DNA from: an uncultured Collinsella sp.
GTDB taxonomy: Bacteria; Actinomycetota; Coriobacteriia; Coriobacteriales; Coriobacteriaceae
NCBI GenBank assembly: GCA_900549185.1
Contig: URNM01000010.1
Location: 1 to 26,263 of the forward strand
Length of the DNA: 26,263 bases
Direction: 5' to 3'
The position numbers were made by a program, and so were the translations under genes. The notes under the pieces are model-generated. The model saw only the letters and a list, made by a program, of their open reading frames with translations, was not told the DNA's origin and made no database searches. Shown piece after piece: positions 15,191 through 24,319 of the stretch (position 1 is the stretch's first letter; the number at the start of each line of letters is the position of its first letter).

Positions 15191-15274
15191 CCAGTCGAAA
15201 ACGCCGAGCGCTCTCGCATCATCGGCTAACGGTGGACCGCATAGCGTAACGGTCACAGTTACCGCAGCTCTACA

Positions 15275-15306
15275 AATCGAGGCGCCCTTGCCGGAACGCC
15301 TCGATT
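15275..15306 (-). terminator. Probable clpC terminator
   Basis: A 10-bp perfect stem (AATCGAGGCG with CGCCTCGATT) closes a 12-nt loop 26 bp after the clpC stop. The T run after it is short (ATTTGT), so efficiency is uncertain. Confidence 0.55.
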
Positions 15307-15331
15307 GCACAGATCAAATTGTCGCCACGCC

Positions 15332-17974
15332 CTACAGCGCGCCGGAACCGGCTTGCATCATGCCGCCGGGGCCCGAGCTCACGCCACTGCTCACAGGCGC
15401 GGCGTTTCCGGTGTGCGGCGCTGCCGGAGCGGTATCGCCCCCGAGCGCACCTGCCGGACGCGGCGCTGGAATCTCGCCTGTGCCATGGCTAAAGACGAAC
15501 TTGCCGTCGGCCACGTCGCACAGGACGGTATCGCCCTCGCCCCACTCGCCGGCCAGCAGCTCCTCGGACAGCGGGTCCTCGATGAGCTTTTGGATGGCGC
15601 GGCGCAGCGGACGCGCGCCATTGGTGAGGTCAGTGCCCTCGGCCACGATCTTGTCGTAGGCCGCATCGGTGAGCTTGATGTTCATGCCATTAGCGATCAG
15701 GCGCTGACGCAGGTCGTCCACCAGCAGGTGCGCGATCTTGGTCAGGTTCTCGCCCGAGAGCTTCTGGAACACCACAATGTCGTCGATACGGTTGAGCAAC
15801 TCGGGGCGGAACAGGCGCTTGAGCTCGCCCATCGCGCGGCCCTTGATCTCGCTCGACGTGAGACCCTGCTCGCCGGTGGTGCCAAAGCCAACGCTCGCAT
15901 CCTGCGCGATCTCGCGGGCGCCCACGTTTGACGTCATGATGATCACCGTATTGCGGAAGTCGACCGTCTTGCCCTGGCTATCGGTCAGACGGCCCTCCTC
16001 CAACACCTGCAGCAGGATATTGAAGATGTCAGGGTGCGCCTTCTCGATCTCGTCGAACAGCACGACCGAGTACGGGTGACGGCGAACAGCCTTGGTGAGC
16101 TGGCCGCCCTCGTCGTGGCCCACATAGCCCGGGGGGCTACCGATGAGCTTGGAGACCTCGAACTCACTGCCAAACTCCGACATATCGAAGCTGATGAGCG
16201 CGTCCTTGCTGCCAAAGAGATACTCGGCGAGCGTCTTGGCGAGCTCGGTTTTGCCCGTGCCGGTGGGGCCCAGGAAGATAAAGCTGCCGCCGGGGCGACG
16301 CGGGTCCTTGAGCGGCGAGCGGCTGCGGCGCACGGCCTTGGCAACGGCCTCGACGGCCTCGTCCTGACCGATGATGCGCGTCTTGAGCACGCTTTCGGCC
16401 TGCAGCAGGCGGCGGCTCTCGCTCTCGGTGAGCGAGGACACCGGCACGCCCGAGGTCACGGACACGATGTCGGCAATCTGGGAGACATCGATGGTGAGCG
16501 GGCTGGCGTCGAGCTCGGCCGTCCAGGCAGCCTTGGCCTCGGCGAGCTCAATCTCGGCGGCCTTCTGCTGCTCGGTGATCTCGGCGGCCTTGTTCATGTC
16601 GTCGCTCTCGGTGGCCTCCTGCGCGGCGGCCTTGAGCTCCTCTATGCGATGCTCGGCCTCGCGCACCGGCTCGGGCGCACGATTCGCGGCGATGCGAGCG
16701 CGGGCACCGGCCTCGTCGATGAGGTCGATGGCCTTATCGGGCAGGAAGCGATCCTGGATGTAGCGGTTGGAAAGGTTCGCGGCAGCCTCGATAGCGCCCT
16801 GCGTGTAGCGCACATGGTGGTGCTCCTCGTAGCGCGGCTTGAGCGCGGTCAGGATCTTGACCGTATCCTCGACGCTCGGCTCCTCGACATCGATAGTCTG
16901 GAAGCGACGCTCGAAGGCCGGGTCTTTGGTGAGGTACTTGCGGAATTCCTCGGCCGTGGTGGCGCCAATAATCTGGAAGGCACCGCGTGCAAGCACGGGC
17001 TTGAGCATGGAGCTCGCGTCGATGGAGCCCTCGGCAGAACCGGCACCGATGATGGTGTGCATCTCGTCAATAAACAGGATGACGTCGTCAGCCTCGGTGG
17101 CCTCCTGGATCACGTTCTTGAGGCGCTCCTCAAACTCACCGCGATACTTGGCGCCCGCAACGAGGCCCGGCAGGTCGAGCGTCCAGATGTTCTGGTTCAT
17201 GAGGTTCTCGGGCACGTTGCCGGCAGCGATCTGCTGCGCCAGGCCCTCGACGATGGCCGTTTTGCCCACGCCGGGATCGCCCAGGATAAGCGGGTTGTTC
17301 TTGGTGCGGCGCGAAAGGATCTCCATCATGCGCTGGACTTCCTTTTCGCGGCCAATCACGGGATCGAGCTCGCCGTCGCGCGCCTTTTGAGTGAGGTTGG
17401 TGGCGAACTGCTTGAGCGTGTCGGTGCCGCTCCCCTTTTGCTGAGAGGCATCCGAGCCGCTAAAGAACGGCAGGCCCGCACCGGGACGACCAGCACCGGC
17501 GCCGGCGAGCGGACGCTTCTTGTCCTGGTCCTTGGCGGTGAGTTTCTCGATAGCCTTTTTGATAGAGGCGGACGACACACCCAGGCGCATGAGGATGTCC
17601 ATGGCCATGCCGTTGCCCTCTTCGACGATGCCGATCAGCAAGTGCTCGGTCGACACGTAGGTCTGGTTGTTCTCACGCGCCACGCGGAATGAACGCTCCA
17701 TCACGCTAATGACGAGCGGCGTAAAGGCGAGCTTGGCCGCCTCGGTCTCCTCACTGGGCTCGGGAACCGTGGTCTGGACCTCTTTGAGAGTATCCATGAT
17801 GTCATCGTAGGAGATGTCGAGCGAACGCAGTGCCTCGGCGGCAATGCCCTCGTCCTCCTTGGCAAGCGCGAGCAGCAGGTGCTCGGTGCCCACCTTATTT
17901 GAATGAAGATCAAGCGCCTCCTGTTTGGCCATCGACATGACCTTGCGCGCTCGATCGGTAAATCTATCTAACAT
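15332..17974 (-). CDS. clpC: AAA+ chaperone ClpC, ATPase of the ClpCP protease
   Basis: ClpC unfolds substrates and feeds them to ClpP. I chose the ATG at 17974 (880 aa), which gives the family N-terminus MLDRFTDRARKVMSMAKQEA and has AAGGAA 7 nt upstream. Two Clp-N repeats cover residues 1-145, followed by a Gly/Ala/Pro linker. AAA1 has Walker A GDPGVGKT (232-239) and Walker B VILFIDEMH (298-306). A short coiled M-domain (about 420-490) is of ClpC rather than ClpB length. AAA2 has GPTGTGKT near 567 and LFDEIEKAHPD near 635. The last 40 residues are a Gly/Ala/Pro-rich tail of unclear use. No ctsR or mcsAB genes are next to it, so Firmicute-style control is not present here. Confidence 0.96.
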   Translation of the reverse strand: MLDRFTDRARKVMSMAKQEALDLHSNKVGTEHLLLALAKEDEGIAAEALRSLDISYDDIMDTLKEVQTTVPEPSEETEAAKLAFTPLVISVMERSFRVARENNQTYVSTEHLLIGIVEEGNGMAMDILMRLGVSSASIKKAIEKLTAKDQDKKRPLAGAGAGRPGAGLPFFSGSDASQQKGSGTDTLKQFATNLTQKARDGELDPVIGREKEVQRMMEILSRRTKNNPLILGDPGVGKTAIVEGLAQQIAAGNVPENLMNQNIWTLDLPGLVAGAKYRGEFEERLKNVIQEATEADDVILFIDEMHTIIGAGSAEGSIDASSMLKPVLARGAFQIIGATTAEEFRKYLTKDPAFERRFQTIDVEEPSVEDTVKILTALKPRYEEHHHVRYTQGAIEAAANLSNRYIQDRFLPDKAIDLIDEAGARARIAANRAPEPVREAEHRIEELKAAAQEATESDDMNKAAEITEQQKAAEIELAEAKAAWTAELDASPLTIDVSQIADIVSVTSGVPVSSLTESESRRLLQAESVLKTRIIGQDEAVEAVAKAVRRSRSPLKDPRRPGGSFIFLGPTGTGKTELAKTLAEYLFGSKDALISFDMSEFGSEFEVSKLIGSPPGYVGHDEGGQLTKAVRRHPYSVVLFDEIEKAHPDIFNILLQVLEEGRLTDSQGKTVDFRNTVIIMTSNVGAREIAQDASVGFGTTGEQGLTSSEIKGRAMGELKRLFRPELLNRIDDIVVFQKLSGENLTKIAHLLVDDLRQRLIANGMNIKLTDAAYDKIVAEGTDLTNGARPLRRAIQKLIEDPLSEELLAGEWGEGDTVLCDVADGKFVFSHGTGEIPAPRPAGALGGDTAPAAPHTGNAAPVSSGVSSGPGGMMQAGSGAL

Positions 17975-18000
17975 GCTCGTTTCCTTACATGAGTTCATCG

Positions 18001-18033
18001 AAATCAAAACGCCCGCCCGTCGGCGGCGCTTTT
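18001..18033 (-). terminator. Hairpin with T-rich tail in the clpC leader
   Basis: On the minus strand AAAA/TTTT, CGCC/GGCG and GCC/GGC pair with small bulges and are followed by TTTTGATTT. It ends about 27 bp before the clpC start and 134 bp after the tetR stop. It could be the tetR terminator or an attenuator in the clpC leader. Confidence 0.4.
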
Positions 18034-18166
18034 GTCTCTTTACCCACAGGTTGTCTATGTTAACAGCTGGAGGAATATCTATAAACCCGGCTCACATGAA
18101 TGCAGGTTATGACCGCATCGCGGGACTCACCGCGCGATGCGCGACAGGCGCCCCGCAAGAGAAACC

Positions 18167-18856
18167 CTAGGCGTCTTTCACCACGTCGGGACTCGTCGCA
18201 CGCGATGCGCGATAGGCATCGGCCTCCTTGGAGACGCGTTCGAGCAGCTCGGATGTATCGACGCCCTCGACTTGCGCGACCGTTTCCACCGTCTGCATGG
18301 CGACCGCCCTCAGGTACGCGCACGCGCTGTCCCCCAGCTGCTCGAGGTCTATCTCCTCGCCGCCCTCCCGGGCAAAGCCGACCGCCATCACAAAGTCCAT
18401 GATGCCCGAGACCAGAAAGCCCACCGCAAAGCTCGAATCTGCCTTGAGCTCTTCTCCGTCGGGGTGGACGATCTCTCTCACGCGGTCGATGATGATCGTA
18501 TGGATGCCCTGCACGACCTGCTCGGCGGCACCCGCCCTCATGGTGATGACGATGCGCCGCAGCAGGCAGCGGACGTCGCGCCGGTCGAACGCCGAAAGGT
18601 CGCCCTCGCTCGAAAAATGCCAGAGGGCATCGGTGATGAGCTCGTTATCCTGCAGCAGCTGGGCTATGGCGATGGCGACGAGTTCATCGAAATCGTGAAA
18701 ATAGTAGTAAAACGTTCCGCGATTGCACTGGGCGGCGCGGGTCACCTCGCCAACCGACAGCTCGAAGATGCTGTTGTTCTCGATGAGCTCCCAAAACGCC
18801 TCGATGATACGGGTGCGTGCATCGGGCGCATCGGCGTCCTTACGCGGTCTCGCCAT
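18167..18856 (-). CDS. TetR-family transcriptional regulator
   Basis: The 229-aa protein has an N-terminal TetR helix-turn-helix: ARTRIIEAFWELI, then LSVGEVTRAAQCNRGTFYYYFHDFDELVAIA (about residues 13-65). The C-terminal ligand domain is helical and resembles no specific subgroup I can name. I chose the ATG at 18856 (MARPRKDADAPDART); a GTG at 18865 with AGGGG 4 nt upstream is an equal alternative. Either start overlaps the end of the activase gene, so the two form one operon and share regulation. The 21-bp palindrome upstream of that operon is its likely binding site, which would make it autoregulated. The inducer is unknown; an acyl-CoA or related acid would fit the neighbour. Confidence 0.9.
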   Translation of the reverse strand: MARPRKDADAPDARTRIIEAFWELIENNSIFELSVGEVTRAAQCNRGTFYYYFHDFDELVAIAIAQLLQDNELITDALWHFSSEGDLSAFDRRDVRCLLRRIVITMRAGAAEQVVQGIHTIIIDRVREIVHPDGEELKADSSFAVGFLVSGIMDFVMAVGFAREGGEEIDLEQLGDSACAYLRAVAMQTVETVAQVEGVDTSELLERVSKEADAYRASRATSPDVVKDA

Positions 18857-21800
18857 GCGCCTCACCGCACCCCTGCGCCTTGGCGTTCATGATGAGCATC
18901 TGAAGACGGTTCTCCACGTTGGCGAAGCTCACGTCGGGATCGTAGTCGAGCGGCAGGAACTGCGCCGTGGGATACTGCTCCTTGAGCGCATGGATGAGCC
19001 CGCGCCCCACGACATGGTTGGGCAGACACCCGAACGGCTGCAGGATCACGAAGTTGCGGCAGCCGCGCTTGGCGTGCTCGAGGATCTCCGCCGGAATCAG
19101 CACGCCCTCGCCCGCATCGAACGTATGGTGCAGGATCTTATCGCTCGCGCGCACGAGCTCGGGCATGCGCGTCGGCGGCTCGTAGAGCGGGCTCGCCGCG
19201 CCCAGGCGGTCGCAACGGTCGTGCGCGAGCTCGAACAGGTTGTCCGCCGTGGCGTACCAGGCCTTTTCGGGCAGCGACAGGTCGACGTGGAACTCGCGCG
19301 ACTGCGCATGCTTGTAGAAATAGGTCTTGCGGATCACGTCGGTCATGCGCGCCTCGATGACCTCGAGCCCGTTGTCCTCGAGGTAGCGCTCGATCTCGTG
19401 GTTGGCGCCGAGATGGAAATTGAGCAGGTACTCGCCCACGATGAGAACGGTCGGATGCGGGTTCGAGCGGTCGTACGGAACGGCGTCCATGATCGCAAGC
19501 GCGCGTTTGAAGCCCGTCGCCTGGCCTCTCAGCCCGGAGCGCTCCATGCCCTCGATAACCTCATCGAGCGCGCGGTCGAACGCAGCGTCCGCCGCGCCCT
19601 TCTCGAGCTCGTAGGGACGGATGCGCCTAAGCATGGCCTCGAGGGCATCGATCATGGGAAGACCGTAGGCGATCTGGATGCTCGGGCCAAGGCCGAGCTT
19701 GAAGCCCGGATGCGCATTGTGGGCATCGACGTCGTCGTTGGTGAGCACCGGGACATAGTCGTATCCCGCGTCGTCGAGCGCGCGGCGCAGCAGGGGCATG
19801 TAGTGCGTCAGGCGGCAGTCGCCGATATACTTGCCAGTCACCACGGCGACGTCGTGCGGGTCGTACTTACCGCTCTCGAGTGCCGCGAGCGCCTCGCCGA
19901 TCACGATTTGCGCGGGGAAGCAGATGTCGTTGTGCACATAGCGTTTGCCCAGGCGGATGGCATCCTCGCGCCCGATATCAAGGGCCTCGGCGCGCACGCC
20001 CTGATTGCGCATCGCCGCGGTCATGAGCCTGCAGAACGCATGGGAGGTGTTGGGGACCAGCGCGATCTTGTCGTGCCGGTCGCGCTTGGTGTACTTGACC
20101 TTATACGGGTCGTCGAGCGGATGGACCGCGTGCACCCGGGCGCCCTCGGCACGCTCCTCCGCGCGACGACGGTTGACCGACTCGATAAACGAACGCACGC
20201 GAATGCCCATGGGACCGGCGACGTCGCTCTCATCGAGCTTGATCATCATCGGAACCTTGGAGCCCATCTCGCCCATCATGCGCGCGATCTCGTCGGTGAG
20301 ATACGCATCGTGGCCGCAGCCGAAGCTGCCCATCTGCACGAGCTCGAGCTCGGGCGTCGATGCGACGATGACCGCGCACGACAGCATGCGCGCATGGTAG
20401 TTGTTCACGATGTCGATGCGGCTGTTGGAAAGATCGACGTTGCAGACCCCCGGCACCGCATCGGGCGTCAGCACGGGGATGCCGCGCTCAGAGAAGAGCT
20501 TGGGCAGCCCGTGGTTGACCAGCGGGTCGTTGTGGTACGGGCGCGAAGCGATCACCACCGCGTAGCCGCCGTCCTCGCGCACGTTCTCGAGCACCTGCCT
20601 GCCGCGCAGCTGCAGCTGGTTCTCAAACGTCTGCTGCGCGCGGTCCGCCTGCTCGGTCGCCTTGGCAACCAGGTCGGCATCGATATCGAAGGTCTCCTTG
20701 CACCACGCCTTGAGCTGGCGGTTTCGGTCGCCCTCGTCGTACCAGTGGAACAGCGGCGTATCGAACGGAACGCCGAAACGCTCCTCCGGGTTATCGGAAT
20801 TGCGCATCACGTAGGGGTATCCCTTTACGACGGCGCACATCCACTCGCTGGTAGAGGCGGTGTTTTCGGTGGGCACCGTCGTGATGATGGGCATGAAGAT
20901 GCGGTCGACGCCGGCGTCGACGAGATTGCGGATGTGCCCGTGGACGAGCTTGGCCGGGAAGCACACGGTGTCGGATGTGACGTGCGCCAGACCGCGCTCG
21001 TACATCGCCTTGGTGCTGCGTCCCGAGACGCGCACCTTAAAGCCGAGCGTGCTGAAGAACGTCGACCAGAACGGCATGGTGTCCCAGAACTCGAGCACAC
21101 GGGGAATGCCGATCGTGACATCGCGCCCCCCGCAGACGGGAACCGTGGGGCACGACTCGAACAGCAGCTTCTCGCGGTCGACAAAGAGATTGGGGGCAGC
21201 CGCGGTCCGGTCGCGCCCCGTGCCGGGTGCCTGTGCCTCGCAAGCACCCTGCGGACGCAGCTCCTCCGCCGCGGGAACCTCGCGCACGAGCTCATCCCAT
21301 GAGATGGCGCCGCCGCGCGGGCAGCGATTGCCCGTGACGTAAAGCGAGCCGTCGCCAAATGCCACGACCGCGCGCTGGCAGCGGTTGTTGCACCGACGGC
21401 AGGTAACGCCGCCGAACTCGCGATGCTCGAAGCGCTCCACGGCATCGAGCCCGATAAACGACGTGCCGGCGTCGCCCTTGCGGCATTCCTCGCGCGCGAG
21501 CAGGGCGATACCGATAGCGCCCATCAGCCCCGGGTGGGGCGCACGCGTGACGGGTTTGCCCAAATACTGCTCGAATGCGCGCAGCACCGCGTCGTTTCGG
21601 AACGTGCCGCCCTGGACGACGACTTTGTCGCCCAGACGGTTGAGATTTGAAACGCGAATGACCTTGGTGAACACGTTCTCGATAATCGAACGGCAGAGAC
21701 CGGCCATGATGTCGCCCGGACCCTTACCGCGCCGCTGCTCGGAAACGACGCTGCTGTTCATGAACACCGTGCAGCGGCTGCCGAGAACGGCGGGGGCTTT

Positions 21801-23279
21801 GGACGAAAATGCCTCGGTCGCGATATCCTCAACGGCTATTCCGAGGTTTTTGGCAAAACCCTCGAGGAACGAGCCGCAGCCCGCAGAGCACGCCTCGTTG
21901 ACGACGATATCGGTCAGCACGCCGTGGTTGAGCCAGATGGCCTTCATATCCTGTCCGCCGATGTCGAGCACGAAGGTCGCATCTGGAACGCATGCGCACG
22001 CGGCGCGGGCGTGCGCGACCGTCTCGACCGTATGGTAGTCGGCGTGGAACGCGCGCGCGAAAAGCTCCTCGCCGTATCCCGTGGTGCCCACGGCATCGAT
22101 CGCAAGCGTGACTCCCGCTGTCTCCCAGCGGTTCTTCAAGCTGACAAGACCCTGTTGGGCGACGTCGAGCGGTCTGCCGTTATTAGACGCGTAGAACGAA
22201 TCGACAAGCTCACCCGCCTCATCGACCAGGGCGAACTTGGTCGTCGTGCTCCCCGAATCGATACCGAGCGCCACACGCACCGTCTCTCCGGGCGCATACG
22301 CATCCGGACCCTTTGCCGGCGTCTCTTTGCCATGGCGTGCCGTAAAATCCGCCTGCTCGGCAGGTGTGGCAAAAAAGGGCTGGGCAAGACGTCCCTCCCC
22401 GCTTGCGGGCGCGACCGTCTCGAGCTTATCCAGCCGGACAAAAGCGTCGGGAAGGTCGATCGGTTGGGACGATGCGAACATGTCGGTCAGCGACAGGGCG
22501 GCACCGCGCGCGACCATGATCTGCGGATCGCGCGGGACGATAACCTGATCGTCCGATAGATTCAGTTGCTCCCGGAACACGCGGACCAGCGTGGGGTTGT
22601 AGGCGAGCGTACCGCCCTCGAAGATTACCGGCGGCTCGATGTCGATACCCTGGGCCAGACCGCCGATCGTTTGGCGGGCGACCGCGTGAAGCGCCGAAAG
22701 CGCCAGGTCGGTGGTAGGAATGCCCTCGTTGAGCAGCGGCTGGATATCGGTCTTTGCGTACACGCCGCAGCGGCCCGAGACCTCGTGGACGGTCGTTCCC
22801 CGGCTTGCGAGCTGCTCGAACTCGCCCGATTCGGTGCCGACCCCCATGAGCTTTGCCATCTCGTCGATAAATGCACCGGTACCGCCTGCGCACGAGCCGT
22901 TCATGCGCATGTCGGCAACCTCGATGTCTCCCTTATCGTTGGTGCGGAAGAAGATCATCTTGGCGTCTTGGCCGCCCAGCTCGATGGCGCAGCGCGTCTG
23001 CGGATAGAACCTGCTGATCGCGAGCGCGTTGGCGACCACCTCCTGAACGTACGAGGCACCCAGCGCGGTCGCGATATCGCGCGCACCCGAGCCGGTCACC
23101 GCAACGCGCAGCGACTCATGGGGAAAGCGCTCGGCGAGCTCGCCGAGCATGGCGCGCACGCTCGCTGTCTGACACGCCCCGTGGCGGCGATATCCCCACC
23201 ACGCCTCGGTCATATCCTCGTGCATCGCGTAAACTTTGGTCGTCGTCGACCCTACGTCCAGTCCTACTAGCAACGCCAT
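18840..23279 (-). CDS. Fused 2-hydroxyacyl-CoA dehydratase activase / HgdB-like protein
   Basis: This 1479-aa protein combines two BadF/BadG/HgdC-type ASKHA ATPase domains with DUF2229 and a dehydratase-like C-terminal domain. Domain 1 (1-270) has LDVGSTTTKVY and GGQDAK. Its cluster cysteines are C130 (SCAGGTGAF) and C171 (RCGVYAKTD). Domain 2 (335-600) repeats this with IDSGSTTTKFA, C464 (ACSAGCGSF) and C503 (RCTVFMNSS). The pairs are spaced about 40 residues, as in HgdC, where two subunits share one [4Fe-4S]; here one chain could form it alone. C627, C630, C634 and C653 form a possible extra metal site. DUF2229 spans about 715-910. By family it drives ATP-dependent low-potential electron transfer in anaerobes; its substrate is unknown. 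The start at 23279 has GGAG 5 nt upstream. Confidence 0.93.
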   Translation of the reverse strand: MALLVGLDVGSTTTKVYAMHEDMTEAWWGYRRHGACQTASVRAMLGELAERFPHESLRVAVTGSGARDIATALGASYVQEVVANALAISRFYPQTRCAIELGGQDAKMIFFRTNDKGDIEVADMRMNGSCAGGTGAFIDEMAKLMGVGTESGEFEQLASRGTTVHEVSGRCGVYAKTDIQPLLNEGIPTTDLALSALHAVARQTIGGLAQGIDIEPPVIFEGGTLAYNPTLVRVFREQLNLSDDQVIVPRDPQIMVARGAALSLTDMFASSQPIDLPDAFVRLDKLETVAPASGEGRLAQPFFATPAEQADFTARHGKETPAKGPDAYAPGETVRVALGIDSGSTTTKFALVDEAGELVDSFYASNNGRPLDVAQQGLVSLKNRWETAGVTLAIDAVGTTGYGEELFARAFHADYHTVETVAHARAACACVPDATFVLDIGGQDMKAIWLNHGVLTDIVVNEACSAGCGSFLEGFAKNLGIAVEDIATEAFSSKAPAVLGSRCTVFMNSSVVSEQRRGKGPGDIMAGLCRSIIENVFTKVIRVSNLNRLGDKVVVQGGTFRNDAVLRAFEQYLGKPVTRAPHPGLMGAIGIALLAREECRKGDAGTSFIGLDAVERFEHREFGGVTCRRCNNRCQRAVVAFGDGSLYVTGNRCPRGGAISWDELVREVPAAEELRPQGACEAQAPGTGRDRTAAAPNLFVDREKLLFESCPTVPVCGGRDVTIGIPRVLEFWDTMPFWSTFFSTLGFKVRVSGRSTKAMYERGLAHVTSDTVCFPAKLVHGHIRNLVDAGVDRIFMPIITTVPTENTASTSEWMCAVVKGYPYVMRNSDNPEERFGVPFDTPLFHWYDEGDRNRQLKAWCKETFDIDADLVAKATEQADRAQQTFENQLQLRGRQVLENVREDGGYAVVIASRPYHNDPLVNHGLPKLFSERGIPVLTPDAVPGVCNVDLSNSRIDIVNNYHARMLSCAVIVASTPELELVQMGSFGCGHDAYLTDEIARMMGEMGSKVPMMIKLDESDVAGPMGIRVRSFIESVNRRRAEERAEGARVHAVHPLDDPYKVKYTKRDRHDKIALVPNTSHAFCRLMTAAMRNQGVRAEALDIGREDAIRLGKRYVHNDICFPAQIVIGEALAALESGKYDPHDVAVVTGKYIGDCRLTHYMPLLRRALDDAGYDYVPVLTNDDVDAHNAHPGFKLGLGPSIQIAYGLPMIDALEAMLRRIRPYELEKGAADAAFDRALDEVIEGMERSGLRGQATGFKRALAIMDAVPYDRSNPHPTVLIVGEYLLNFHLGANHEIERYLEDNGLEVIEARMTDVIRKTYFYKHAQSREFHVDLSLPEKAWYATADNLFELAHDRCDRLGAASPLYEPPTRMPELVRASDKILHHTFDAGEGVLIPAEILEHAKRGCRNFVILQPFGCLPNHVVGRGLIHALKEQYPTAQFLPLDYDPDVSFANVENRLQMLIMNAKAQGCGEAHGETA

Positions 23280-23328
23280 AATGCTCCGTCTCTCGCATTT
23301 TTCCTGCTAGAGATATACCACTCTACGT

Positions 23329-23349
23329 AATACAACAGACTGTTGTATT
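23329..23349. promoter_or_regulatory. TetR-type palindromic operator upstream of the activase-tetR operon
   Basis: Ten-base arms AATACAACAG and CTGTTGTATT are perfectly complementary around a single central base. The site lies 49 bp upstream of the activase start, right after the preceding gene's terminator. Size and symmetry match TetR-family operators. Confidence 0.75.
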
Positions 23350-23361
23350 TAAACTCCGTAT

Positions 23362-23394
23362 AAAAAGCGGCTGCCGAAACGCTTCAGCAGCCGC
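23362..23394 (-). terminator. Terminator of the DUF2798-like gene
   Basis: On the minus strand GCGGCTGCTGAA pairs with TTTCGGCAGCCGC (arms 23383-23394 and 23367-23378, one G-U) around a 4-nt loop, followed by TTTTTATA. It lies 167 bp past the gene's stop codon; the intervening stretch shows nothing I can name. Confidence 0.85.
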
Positions 23395-23560
23395 CGAATG
23401 CACCAACAGATTGTTCTGCGCGCTAGCACGTCGGGCAACGGAGCAGCACGGGCCCTCCGGTCATGCGCACCGCTCACGCCCGCGATGTCGCCGAGAGAGC
23501 TATCCACGCTTAGGGCTCCAACCAAGCAAGTCGCCCGCGCTCAGCAGATCCCTAAGCGAG

Positions 23561-24109
23561 CTACTCGCACTCAGGAGCCATAGCCTGCTCCAAGAGCTCG
23601 GCATGCTCCTCCTCGAAAACCGTCCCCACAGGGAAGGCGCGACGGAAGACGAAGTGGGAAATCGGACCGGCTACCAAAAGGTTCCACGGCAGCGCCATCA
23701 CAAAATTATGCGGGATGTTGATCATCCAGATCGCGGGCACGGAATACAGGTTCGCAAGGATGCCGCCGGGCATGTGCGTCAGACCCTCGCAGGCACCGTA
23801 CAGCGACATGATGATGACCATGGGAACGACCATGCAGGAGCTGACGGCGAGCGTCATGGCAAGTGGCGAGCTCTTGCCCGGCGTGACCAAGTACTTAAAG
23901 GCGAAACCCTTGGCGAGCGGGCTGGCGACGAACCAGTCGCAGCACATGGCAAAAATGTAGGCAACGGGGAAGCCGAGCCACGCAGCGGCAACGACCTCGC
24001 CGTTGATGGCCCCGTGCTGCAGGGCAACGTTGTAGATGCTCATCCAGAGCACCATGCAAAAGCACATGATAAAGGTGAACAGCAGGCTCTCTCGTTTGTT
24101 GATAGGCAT
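23561..24109 (-). CDS. DUF2798-like integral membrane protein
   Basis: I chose the ATG at 24109 (182 aa, MPINKRESLLFTFIMCF), preceded by GAGGAA at a somewhat long distance; an in-frame start at 24169 would lie inside a terminator-like hairpin. The protein has about four hydrophobic helices: LLFTFIMCFCMVLWMSIYNV, AAWLGFPVAYIFAMCCDWF, MTLAVSSCMVVPMVIIMSLYG, and NFVMALPWNLLVAGPISHFVF. A short acidic cytoplasmic tail follows. The pattern fits DUF2798 proteins, whose function is not known. It has its own terminator and a long hairpin-rich leader, so it is probably monocistronic. Confidence 0.75.
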   Translation of the reverse strand: MPINKRESLLFTFIMCFCMVLWMSIYNVALQHGAINGEVVAAAWLGFPVAYIFAMCCDWFVASPLAKGFAFKYLVTPGKSSPLAMTLAVSSCMVVPMVIIMSLYGACEGLTHMPGGILANLYSVPAIWMINIPHNFVMALPWNLLVAGPISHFVFRRAFPVGTVFEEEHAELLEQAMAPECE

Positions 24110-24152
24110 AAAGGGCAGATTCCTCTCTGTGTTGTACCGCGGCGCCACGCAA

Positions 24153-24204
24153 CAAAAACGGGCGGGCAAGATGGAGCTGTTGGAACTTCATCTCGCCCGC
24201 CCGT
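24153..24204 (-). terminator. Strong terminator-like hairpin in the leader of the DUF2798-like gene
   Basis: On the minus strand ACGGGCGGGC (24195-24204) pairs with GCCCGCCCGT (24158-24167), and most of the inner GAGATGAAG/CTCCATCTT also pairs. TTTTTGTT follows. It lies 44 bp upstream of the next start codon and 219 bp past the exporter's stop. It may end the exporter transcript or act as an attenuator. The rest of 24110-24422 (313 bp, no gene) holds the palindrome at 24249 and the inverted repeat at 24320. Confidence 0.65.
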
Positions 24205-24248
24205 GGTACGCGCGTCTGCGACTACTTATGTGGTGGAACCAGCCTAGC

Positions 24249-24268
24249 ACGAAACGCATGCGCTTCGT
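24249..24268. promoter_or_regulatory. 20-bp near-perfect palindrome within a promoter-like region
   Basis: ACGAAACGCATGCGCTTCGT is self-complementary except for one pair. On the minus strand it fills the 18-bp gap between TTACGA (a weak -35) and TAGGCT (-10-like, 24242-24247). It is a plausible repressor site for the downstream membrane protein gene; the binding protein is unknown. Confidence 0.45.
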
Positions 24269-24319
24269 AAGCGTTGAGTTTATGAAGATGCAGGGCACCG
24301 ATAATCCCCCGACCCCATA

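Noticed and set aside
15118..15222. 35-codon N-terminal extension of pepD
   Set aside because: The internal ATG at 15117 has a near-perfect AAGGAGG, and the candidate promoter lies inside the extension.
16034..17692. 552-codon plus-strand open frame opposite clpC
   Set aside because: Same explanation: the clpC motifs on the other strand are intact, and the antisense product is low-complexity Gly/Leu/Arg-rich.
18723..21302. 859-codon plus-strand open frame opposite the activase gene
   Set aside because: It is antisense to a protein with clear, continuous family motifs; long reverse frames are common opposite GC-rich genes. It has no recognisable domain.
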